Source: Prevotellaceae bacterium UBA4361 (GTDB lineage Bacteria; Bacteroidota; Bacteroidia; Bacteroidales; Bacteroidaceae). From it: DNA of 16,150 nucleotides. The DNA is taken from contig DGSN01000005.1 in the NCBI GenBank assembly GCA_002393575.1, positions 1-16,150 of the forward strand, written 5' to 3'. The position numbers were made by a program, and so were the translations under genes. Below are positions 7,878 to 13,488 of this stretch, piece by piece (position 1 is the first letter of the stretch; each line of letters starts with the position of its first letter). The notes beneath the pieces were generated by a model. That model had not been told where the DNA came from and did no database searches. It was given only the letters and a program-made list of their open reading frames with translations.

Positions 7878-7915
7878 GTCTAAGGTCTAAAGTCTTGGGT
7901 CTAAGGACTAAGGTC
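7878..7915. repeat. 7-bp tandem repeat, unit GTCTAAG
   Basis: Five heptamers in a row: GTCTAAG (7878-7884), GTCTAAA, GTCTTGG, GTCTAAG and GACTAAG (to 7912), then GTC. It lies in the spacer between the two AraC genes, 28 bases upstream of the start of copy 1. Confidence 0.7.
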
Positions 7916-7927
7916 GCCCTTTAACGA

Positions 7928-7954
7928 GGAGCGTGGAGCGTGAAGCGTGGAGCG
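7928..7954. repeat. 7-bp tandem repeat, unit GGAGCGT
   Basis: GGAGCGT (7928-7934, 7935-7941), GAAGCGT (7942-7948) and GGAGCG (7949-7954). It is unrelated in sequence to the heptamer 12 bases away but has the same 7-base period. Confidence 0.7.
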
Positions 7955-7991
7955 ATTTTGCCTTATGGCGCTTTTCTCTTTCGTTTAAAAA

Positions 7992-8020
7992 CCTTTCGCC
8001 TTTCGACTTTTTGACTTTTT
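7992..8020. repeat. Third short tandem tract (CCTTTCG twice, then ACTTTTTG-type)
   Basis: CCTTTCG is repeated at 7992-7998 and 7999-8005, followed by ACTTTTTG and ACTTTTT. It ends just before the stop codon of AraC copy 2. It is weaker than the two tracts before it but shares the 7-8 base period. Confidence 0.45.
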
Positions 8021-8025
8021 ATTAG

Positions 8026-8940
8026 TTAATGAACCATTTCTTCATCCACGAGGTGCTTGCTGTTCTGGGCAATGAACTGGCGTGGAGAAACTCCCGTGAT
8101 ACGCTTGAAATAGCGTCCGAAGAAAGACTGGGTAGGGAAATTGAGTTGGTCGCTGATGCTCTTGATGTTGCTACTTCCATCGTAGAGCAGGAGCTTGATT
8201 CGGAACACCACGTATTGGTCGATGACGTTCGAGGCAGGAAGCTGTGCGAATTCTGTGGTGATGGTGGACAGATATTTCGACGTGATGCCAATCTTGTCGG
8301 CATAGAATTGCACGGAGCGTTCCTTGTCGTAATAGTCGTTGAGAAGATCCAGGAACTGATTGAACATGGATTTCTGACGATTTTCCCTCACCAGCATGAT
8401 TTCCCCATTGGTAATCTTGATGTGGTAGAGGTAGGAGAGATAGACCGTGATGAGCGCACGGAGCACAAACTCCTTCATCAGGTAGTCGGGGCGCACCATT
8501 TCTGCCTTCTGGCGCAAGTAAACCTCCTTGAGCCGATTGATGTGTTCGGGCATGAAATGATGGTAGTGGAAACAGAAGCTGTTGTGACGGATGGACGTTT
8601 TGAATCCGATGTGGTTGTAAATGTCCATCATGAGTCCAGCCTGAACCACGTGGCAGAAAAAGATGGCACGCGACTCGCGCACTTCGACAATCGTGCATGG
8701 CATGATGGAAATGTAGTCGTAGGGTTTCATTTTGATGGATGTGCCATCGACAATGAGATCCATACTGCCTTGCACCACCGTAATAACGATGCTGTAGTTG
8801 GCATTGAAGAATGAGGCAATGCCTTTCACTGTGCCATCCTTCGAGTCAAGATTATCAATATAGGTGTACTTGTCCTTGTAGCTGAGATAGGACGTATCCT
8901 CAGTGAAATCTTGAGCAGATAGTTTTTTTGTTTCAATCAT
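8026..8940 (-). CDS. AraC-family transcriptional regulator (copy 2)
   Basis: A 304-residue regulator paralogous to the next gene downstream. The C-terminal AraC domain (about 196-290) contains YADKIGITSKYLSTI and ISDQLNFPTQSFFGRYFKRITGVSPRQF, nearly the same as in copy 1 (SFFGRYFKR is identical). The N-terminal half has a beta-rich sensor-like region (FFNANYSIVITVVQGSMDLIVDG, about 44-66). I chose the ATG at 8940 because a good Shine-Dalgarno sequence, AAAGGAG, lies six bases upstream. The frame stays open to 9120, but that start would overlap the FHA gene. It follows the FHA gene after 94 bases on the same strand. Effector and targets are unknown. Confidence 0.92.
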   Translation of the reverse strand: MIETKKLSAQDFTEDTSYLSYKDKYTYIDNLDSKDGTVKGIASFFNANYSIVITVVQGSMDLIVDGTSIKMKPYDYISIMPCTIVEVRESRAIFFCHVVQAGLMMDIYNHIGFKTSIRHNSFCFHYHHFMPEHINRLKEVYLRQKAEMVRPDYLMKEFVLRALITVYLSYLYHIKITNGEIMLVRENRQKSMFNQFLDLLNDYYDKERSVQFYADKIGITSKYLSTITTEFAQLPASNVIDQYVVFRIKLLLYDGSSNIKSISDQLNFPTQSFFGRYFKRITGVSPRQFIAQNSKHLVDEEMVH

Positions 8941-8946
8941 ATAACA

Positions 8947-8953
8947 CTCCTTT
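8947..8953 (-). promoter_or_regulatory. Shine-Dalgarno sequence of AraC copy 2
   Basis: Minus-strand AAAGGAG ends six bases before the ATG at 8940. Strong SD sites are not the rule in this phylum, so this one decides the start codon. Confidence 0.65.
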
Positions 8954-8978
8954 CTTCTTTTCACCTTATTAAGGGTGG

Positions 8979-8994
8979 ACTGCATCGCTGCAGT
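8979..8994 (-). promoter_or_regulatory. Small hairpin with GNRA-type loop in the leader of AraC copy 2
   Basis: ACTGCA/TGCAGT form a perfect 6-bp stem; on the minus strand the loop is GCGA, a GNRA tetraloop. It sits 38 to 54 bases upstream of the AraC start, in the 94-base gap after the FHA gene. Upstream of it (minus strand) TACATTTA resembles a -7 box with one mismatch. A role in expression is speculative. Confidence 0.35.
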
Positions 8995-9034
8995 GGTCTT
9001 TTCGTAAATGTAAAGTGCAGATAAGTATAGATAG

Positions 9035-9577
9035 TTATTTAGTCTGTTCGTCCTTGTTTCCCGCTGCTCGCAGGATAAGCGTAGTTGCGCCGATAGTGAT
9101 GATTCCTCCGTCCTCGACACGAATGCGGTCGTTGTCGCGGAGGATGGTGTTCATGTAGAACGTGCCCGTTTCGCTCGGTGCATCCCTCAGTATGTAGCGC
9201 AATTCTCCAGTTTTTGTTTTCTCCACCTTGATGACGCAGTGAAATGTATCGACACTTGGGTCACTGGTCTCAATGGGCTTGTTTAGATTAGTTCCTTTAA
9301 TGTATCTGCCAAATTCATTGTCGCCAAGCGATAGTGGAATCACCTGCTTGAATGCAAACTTGTTTTCCACCACCACAATGCTCCCATAGTCTTGGCTGTA
9401 AGCTTGCTCATCGAGCGTCTTTTCGCTGTGGATGCCTGTCAGCTTCGATTTGCCTATGCGAATTCCAAATTCTTTTTTGCAGTGTCGGCAAACGAAGACA
9501 AGGCTCTGACCGTCGGTGTACTGTGTTTCGTCGAACACTACGTAAGTGTCACACTTGGGACATCTGACTCGCTTCAT
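9035..9577 (-). CDS. Zinc-ribbon FHA-domain protein
   Basis: A 180-residue cytoplasmic protein with no signal peptide. The N-terminus holds a zinc ribbon, CPKC (C6, C9) and CRHC (C30, C33). An FHA domain follows (about 66-170): NEFGRYIKG with the conserved GR at 90-91, SDPSVDTFHCVI matching the S-x-x-H phosphopeptide-binding loop (H113), and ETGTFYMN with the conserved Asn143. FHA domains bind phosphothreonine peptides, so the protein probably reads the output of a Ser/Thr kinase; no kinase is in this window. It starts four bases after the stop of the HU/SPOR gene, so the two are almost surely one transcript. The partner is unknown. Confidence 0.9.
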   Translation of the reverse strand: MKRVRCPKCDTYVVFDETQYTDGQSLVFVCRHCKKEFGIRIGKSKLTGIHSEKTLDEQAYSQDYGSIVVVENKFAFKQVIPLSLGDNEFGRYIKGTNLNKPIETSDPSVDTFHCVIKVEKTKTGELRYILRDAPSETGTFYMNTILRDNDRIRVEDGGIITIGATTLILRAAGNKDEQTK

Positions 9578-9581
9578 TCCT

Positions 9582-10508
9582 TCACTCTTTCACTTCCAAC
9601 ACCCAAGCTTGATTGAATTCCGAATTCTTGTTGCGCAATTCGTGAAGAGCCTCGTCAGCTTCTTCCGCTGTTGCATAGTGTCCGTAAAGCACGCGAGTCA
9701 TCTTGCCTTTCTCAAAGAAGCGTCCTTCCTTGAAGCCTTCCTCAGCGAGTCTCTGAATGTATTCTTCACCATTGGCTTTGGTTGTGTAGCTTGCCATCAC
9801 CAAAGAGAAACGGCCATTGGCTGCCGTTGCTTCAGCATCGGTAGCTTGCTGGCTGATGTTCACTGCGCTGGCAGTGAGCGTGTCGGTTGTTGCCTTAGGC
9901 TCGGATGTGTAGGAGATGAGGAAGAACAGCATCACCGCAGCGGCTGCTGAAACGGCGATGTCAATCCAGCGGCGATTGAACTTCACCACCACTGTTTTGC
10001 TCTTTTCTTCATCGTTGCCTGCTGTTGTGACAGGCAGCACCGATGTCTGCTGGATGGCAGTGGCAATCTCACGCTGCTTTTCGATGGCTTCCACGGGTTC
10101 CAATGCAAACGACGAGAGGCCGTAGAACCAAGGTGTGTTGATTCCGCTTTCGTCTGTTTCCAAAGAAATGTTGTGGTTGATGTCGATGCGCAGAGTGCCA
10201 ATGTTCTCCATGACATACTCGCCAGTGAGGTTCAACTGGTCCATCATCTCGTCGATGTCCATCTGCATTTGCTTTTGCGCAGCAGGGTAGGATGCGTCGT
10301 AGATGTTCATGTACGACTGAACCAGCAATCCGTCGTTAGTCTTCAGTGCCTGATTGAAGCGCACTGTGCGATAAGGAGGCATCATTTGCCATTCCTGTTC
10401 GAGGAATCGTGCTTCTTCTGCATTTGTGATAAATCCTCCCAAACCTGGAATCACAACGCAGTCGTGCTCCAGTAATAAAATCTCGATATGTCTTGCCAAA
10501 TTAATCAT
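9582..10508 (-). CDS. CCDC81-like HU domain/transmembrane/SPOR domain protein
   Basis: A 308-residue single-pass membrane protein. Residues 1 to about 130 match the tandem HU-CCDC81 bacterial domains (MINLARHIEILLLEHDCVVIPGLGGFI is the typical opening, in two pieces here: MINLARHIEI and PGLGGFITNA; the second domain includes MENIGTLRI). A charged linker leads to a transmembrane segment at about 182-200 (IDIAVSAAAAVMLFFLISY). A SPOR domain lies at about 233-306 (RFSLVMASYTTKANGEEYIQRL to AWVLEVKE). SPOR domains bind denuded peptidoglycan at division septa. With Lys/Arg before the segment (KFNRRW), the HU part is expected in the cytoplasm and SPOR in the periplasm. It heads the minus-strand run with the FHA gene 4 bases downstream and its own promoter. 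Confidence 0.9.
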   Translation of the reverse strand: MINLARHIEILLLEHDCVVIPGLGGFITNAEEARFLEQEWQMMPPYRTVRFNQALKTNDGLLVQSYMNIYDASYPAAQKQMQMDIDEMMDQLNLTGEYVMENIGTLRIDINHNISLETDESGINTPWFYGLSSFALEPVEAIEKQREIATAIQQTSVLPVTTAGNDEEKSKTVVVKFNRRWIDIAVSAAAAVMLFFLISYTSEPKATTDTLTASAVNISQQATDAEATAANGRFSLVMASYTTKANGEEYIQRLAEEGFKEGRFFEKGKMTRVLYGHYATAEEADEALHELRNKNSEFNQAWVLEVKE

Positions 10509-10512
10509 GGTG

Positions 10513-10542
10513 CAAATATAAAAATAATTTTTTATTTACCAA
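10513..10542 (-). promoter_or_regulatory. Promoter of the HU/SPOR-FHA operon
   Basis: On the minus strand TTG (10542-10540) is followed by exactly 19 bases and TATATTTG (10520-10513), a full match to TAnnTTTG. Only four bases separate the -7 box from the ATG at 10508, so transcription should begin at or within a few bases of the start codon. Confidence 0.65.
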
Positions 10543-10574
10543 CACTTTTTTGCTCACTTTTTTCACCAAAATGC

Positions 10575-10602
10575 AAAATTTACCGTTTAAAGCGTAAATT
10601 TT
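10575..10602. promoter_or_regulatory. 28-bp interrupted palindrome upstream of the HU/SPOR promoter
   Basis: AAAATTTAC (10575-10583) and GTAAATTTT (10594-10602) are 9-bp inverted arms around a central palindrome TTTAAA (10586-10591), with CG and GC between. The centre lies about 46 bases upstream of the -33 element, a position fitting an activator or repressor site. The protein that binds is unknown. Confidence 0.45.
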
Positions 10603-10724
10603 TTTCATACAATCCCTCCAAATGGAGTTTTGAAATGGCAATTTTTTGTACTGAAAACCAGCAAATAAGGACTCTGAGGTGGAATGAACGTTCGTTTGCG
10701 TTCCATTGAAGGTTCAAACAAACT

Positions 10725-10764
10725 GCGTTGAGCGTTCGTTTCAGTCAAAACGAACGCTCAACGC
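10725..10764 (-). terminator. Strong inverted repeat downstream of the LRR gene
   Basis: GCGTTGAGCGTTCGTTT (10725-10741) pairs perfectly over 17 bases with 10748-10764 around the loop CAGTCA. It lies 36 bases past the LRR stop codon. The minus-strand tail after it (AGTTTGTTTG) is only moderately T-rich, so it may be a terminator or a protein site. CGTTCGTTT occurs again at 10689-10697, inside a smaller dyad (AACG-TT-CGTT, 10687-10696). Confidence 0.6.
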
Positions 10765-10800
10765 GCAAATACAATCGAACATATATAGATTTCAGTGGAA

Positions 10801-12021
10801 TCAGATGAGTCGCATCCTCACGTGTAGCTTGCCGGCAGCGAGGTTGCCCGTGTCGTAGTCGTATTCCATTTTTCTGCCCTTATAGACGTTGGCATCGCCC
10901 GTTGTGGAGTCGATGAGCAGGAACGGGTCGCCCGTCTTGCGTGTGACGCTGGCGTTGATTTCGGTGAGGCGGATTCGGCTTCTGCCGAAGTAGCTGGCAA
11001 AGATGTCCCAGAAGTCGTCCGACTCTCGCTCCACTTTCAGGTTACCCACTCGTGCGCCGTCGAAGGCTTCTTCCACGGCAATGCCCAGTTCGCGGTCGAA
11101 GATGGATGCCACCTTTGCCGACTGTTCCTTTTGGGCGATGCTCACGTTTGCCTTGTCGCGCAGTTTCTTGTTGCGGCTCAGGTCGAGCCACGAGAGCTGG
11201 TTGTTGTGGCAGTGGAGCCTGGTGAGGGCATAATTGTGCCGGAGGTCGAGACGGTTGATGCAGTTCTCGCTGCAATCGAGCAGGCAGAGTGCGTAGTTCT
11301 TGCTCAGGTTCAGCCATTCCAGCTGGTTGTTCTGGCAGAACAGTTTTTCGAGTCGGGTGTTCTGGAAGAGGTCCAGCTCCCGCATCTGGTTGTTGGCGCA
11401 GTTGAGCCCCGTGAGACCTTTTGCCTGCGTCACGTTGATGGAATCCAGATAGTTGTTGTTGCACATCAGGATGCTCAGCTCGTAGTTGTGGCTGAGGTCG
11501 AGATATTTGATGGAGTTGTAGGCGCAGTTGATGTGCGTGAGCATCGGGTTGCGGTTCACGTCGAGGTATTGCAGATGGTTGTTGGCGCAGTTCAGACGGA
11601 CGAGCTGGGCATTGTGGTTCAGGTCCAGCTCGACTAACTCATTGTTGGAGCAGTCCAAGTAGGTGAGGAGGGAGTCGGTACTGAGGTCGAGACGGGTGAG
11701 GTTGTTCCCCTGGCAGTACAGTTCGCGGAGAGAGCGGAAGAAGCCGATGCCAGTGAGGTCGGAAATGTCGTGAGAGGAGATGTCGATATGCTCAACGCTG
11801 TCGATTTCTTCTCCTGTGAGGATTCCGTCGGCAGCACCTGACACGTGTTCTTGAATCCACTGGCGGAAATGGATGTCGGGAAAATTCCTCTCATTCACTT
11901 CCACTTTCAATTCTTCCTTTTCCTCAGCGTGCAGTCCGAAGAAGTAGAAAGCAGATGCGGCTCCACCCACAAGCAGCAGGGTGAGCACACTTGAAATCAA
12001 AGCGACAGTAGATTTTTTCAT
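10801..12021 (-). CDS. Membrane-anchored or secreted leucine-rich-repeat protein with cysteine ladder
   Basis: A 406-residue protein with an N-terminal hydrophobic segment (about 6-30) that is either a signal peptide or a membrane anchor; no lipobox is visible. Residues about 40-95 (VNERNFPDIHFRQWI, DGILTGEEIDSVEHIDIS) form the cap typical of Bacteroidetes and Firmicutes internalin-like LRR proteins. Nine LRR units follow with the pattern LxxLxCxxNxLxxLDLxxN, each exactly 21 residues: the cysteines fall at 103, 124, 145, 166, 187, 208, 229, 250 and 271. The last 120 residues (about 287-406) have no repeats and no family I recognise. Such LRR proteins usually bind other proteins at the cell surface; the partner is unknown. 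It is separated from both neighbours by long spacers with hairpins, so it is probably a single-gene unit. Confidence 0.9.
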   Translation of the reverse strand: MKKSTVALISSVLTLLLVGGAASAFYFFGLHAEEKEELKVEVNERNFPDIHFRQWIQEHVSGAADGILTGEEIDSVEHIDISSHDISDLTGIGFFRSLRELYCQGNNLTRLDLSTDSLLTYLDCSNNELVELDLNHNAQLVRLNCANNHLQYLDVNRNPMLTHINCAYNSIKYLDLSHNYELSILMCNNNYLDSINVTQAKGLTGLNCANNQMRELDLFQNTRLEKLFCQNNQLEWLNLSKNYALCLLDCSENCINRLDLRHNYALTRLHCHNNQLSWLDLSRNKKLRDKANVSIAQKEQSAKVASIFDRELGIAVEEAFDGARVGNLKVERESDDFWDIFASYFGRSRIRLTEINASVTRKTGDPFLLIDSTTGDANVYKGRKMEYDYDTGNLAAGKLHVRMRLI

Positions 12022-12169
12022 TGTCTTCGGTTCGATTTGTTATGATTCATTGTCATATCAGATTGAAAGAGGAATGTAATTGTGGAAAACTATCAGGAGA
12101 GATGAGTTTTTTTCGTATCATGCGCGTTTTTCATGTTTCTACGGAATGGAAGGAGTTATGGTGTGTTTT

Positions 12170-12265
12170 TGTCATGCGGAAATTGTAATTCTACGGACTT
12201 TTTGGAGTAAAGGACTTTTTTTCCTATACTCCTATCCTCCGTATTTTTTTTATGTCATGCGGAAA
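12170..12265. repeat. Direct repeat TGTCATGCGGAAA in the 12022-12325 spacer
   Basis: The 13-mer TGTCATGCGGAAA occurs at 12170-12182 and 12253-12265, 83 bases apart, and TTCTACGGA occurs at 12137-12145 and 12189-12197. The spacer of 304 bases between two minus-strand genes holds these, the terminator at 12270-12301 and no gene I can support. No clear -7 box for the LRR gene is visible. Confidence 0.45.
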
Positions 12266-12269
12266 AGGA

Positions 12270-12301
12270 AAAGGGATGCACTATGGTGGGTGCATCCCTT
12301 T
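12270..12301 (-). terminator. Rho-independent terminator of the secreted unknown gene
   Basis: AAAGGGATGCAC (12270-12281) and GTGCATCCCTTT (12290-12301) form a perfect 12-bp stem with an 8-base loop, 24 bases after the stop codon at 12326. On the minus strand the stem runs into TTTTCCTTTTCC, a broken T-tract. Confidence 0.8.
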
Positions 12302-12325
12302 GAGGGTTATTGGATATTGGTGATG

Positions 12326-13228
12326 TTACTTCTTCAGCGTGGTGACTTCGTTGATGGTGACTTTCTCGCCAGCTTGTTCGATGTCGATGTCCTGTGTGAT
12401 GGATGTTGGCCAGAAGTCGTCGCCGTAGTTGTATGTGCCTTTTCCGCCTGCTTTCATGCTGAGGAGACCGCTCTTGATGGCTTCGTCGATTTGTGCTTCT
12501 GCTTCTTTCTTGCTTGCCTCGTCAGCCTTTTCCAGCTGCTTCATGATGAGTGCCTTGAAGTCTTCGGGTGTCATGTCGGAGGTAAGCATTTCCATCACGC
12601 TCTTTCCACCACCTGTAGGCATGAGTGTGCGCTTCATCTTGATTCCGTCCAGGTCGAAGTTTTCTTGGAAGCCAATGACGATGGTCTTTCCGTTGAGGCT
12701 CATCACGTTTCCTGGGGTGGTGTAGTCTTTCAGAATCTTGTCCACCTCGATGCCTTCAGCAATGCGGTTGAGGAGTGTGTCCTTAGGTGTTTGCTGCGCG
12801 ATTTCAGGCTTCTGGGTGTAGAGGTCGTTGAGGACGAAGCCGATTTTCGTGGTGAGCATTTGTTTCAGTTGTGGGAAGCTTGCAATGCCCACTGGCAGTC
12901 CTTCCTTGCTGATAACGAGACGGACAGGCTGGTTGAGAAGCAGTTCGGAGTCCAGGCTTGCCAAACGCTCCATAACGTCCTCGGACTTCTTGTCCTCTTC
13001 TTTGGTTTGCAGCACTTCAACGATGAATCCTTCCGCCATTTCTTTCAATACAGAGAAACGGATTTCGCTTTTCTTGGTCTTGGTTCCGTCTTTAGTCACC
13101 GTCTTGCTTTCTGTGACGTAGGTTTTCACTTCGCCCACCTTGAGGGTTGGAGTAACTTTCATGAATGCCTGTGCCTGTGCCAAGGCAACTGTGAGCAACA
13201 AGGCTGCTGTGAGAAATGTTTTCTTCAT
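12326..13228 (-). CDS. Secreted protein of unknown function
   Basis: A 300-residue protein with a clear signal peptide (MKKTFLTAALLLTVALAQAQA, cleavage near 18-21). The mature part is rich in Lys, Glu and Thr, with alternating beta-like sequence (KVGEVKTYVTESKTVTKDG, PVRLVISKEGLPVGIAS) and a helical, charged section at about 210-250 (MTPEDFKALIMKQLEKADEA). It ends in beta-like sequence (SITQDIDIEQAGEKVTINEVTTL). There is no catalytic motif and no lipobox, and I do not recognise the family. It has its own consensus promoter and a strong terminator, so it is a single-gene unit, divergent from the pectin enzyme. Shared control with that enzyme is possible but not shown. Confidence 0.8.
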   Translation of the reverse strand: MKKTFLTAALLLTVALAQAQAFMKVTPTLKVGEVKTYVTESKTVTKDGTKTKKSEIRFSVLKEMAEGFIVEVLQTKEEDKKSEDVMERLASLDSELLLNQPVRLVISKEGLPVGIASFPQLKQMLTTKIGFVLNDLYTQKPEIAQQTPKDTLLNRIAEGIEVDKILKDYTTPGNVMSLNGKTIVIGFQENFDLDGIKMKRTLMPTGGGKSVMEMLTSDMTPEDFKALIMKQLEKADEASKKEAEAQIDEAIKSGLLSMKAGGKGTYNYGDDFWPTSITQDIDIEQAGEKVTINEVTTLKK

Positions 13229-13268
13229 CTTAGTTTATTGATTTTGTTGTTGTTTGTTTTTCGAACTG

Positions 13269-13299
13269 CAAATTTACTTGTTTATTTTTTCCGTACAAA
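13269..13299 (-). promoter_or_regulatory. Consensus promoter of the secreted unknown gene
   Basis: On the minus strand TTTG (13299-13296), a spacer of exactly 19 bases and TAAATTTG (13276-13269) match the Bacteroidetes consensus fully. The leader to the ATG at 13228 would be about 35 bases. Confidence 0.75.
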
Positions 13300-13391
13300 A
13301 TATTTTATGTTTTTTGACTGTTCTCATGTATTTCTTTTGCCGATTGATATATTTTTTGTTCTTTCACACGGCATTTGTGAATTTTGTTTTT

Positions 13392-13399
13392 TATCTTTG
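13392..13399 (+). promoter_or_regulatory. -7 box of the GH28-GH105 gene
   Basis: TATCTTTG followed by CA is a full match to TAnnTTTG. The upstream element is unclear: TTTG at 13374-13377 is only 14 bases away. Transcription would start near 13404, giving a leader of about 80 bases before the ATG at 13489. Confidence 0.55.
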
Positions 13400-13488
13400 C
13401 AAAATGTAATTTGTGCCTATATTATTATAAATAGGTGTCATTGCACAGACTTAGAGATAAGAAACTTTATATAAACATATCACTAACT

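Noticed and set aside
7878..7954. CRISPR-like array
   Set aside because: Units are 7 bases with no spacers and no cas genes nearby; these are simple tandem repeats.
8941..9120. N-terminal extension of AraC copy 2 by 60 codons
   Set aside because: It would overlap the FHA gene by 86 bases, while the ATG at 8940 has a strong Shine-Dalgarno sequence.
10488..10709. 73-codon plus-strand frame in the spacer upstream of the HU/SPOR gene
   Set aside because: It overlaps the promoter and palindrome of the minus-strand operon, and its composition reflects the AT-rich spacer.
12080..13474. 464-codon plus-strand frame opposite the secreted unknown gene
   Set aside because: It covers a gene with signal peptide, consensus promoter and terminator on the other strand, and is Phe/Cys/His-rich without a recognisable domain.
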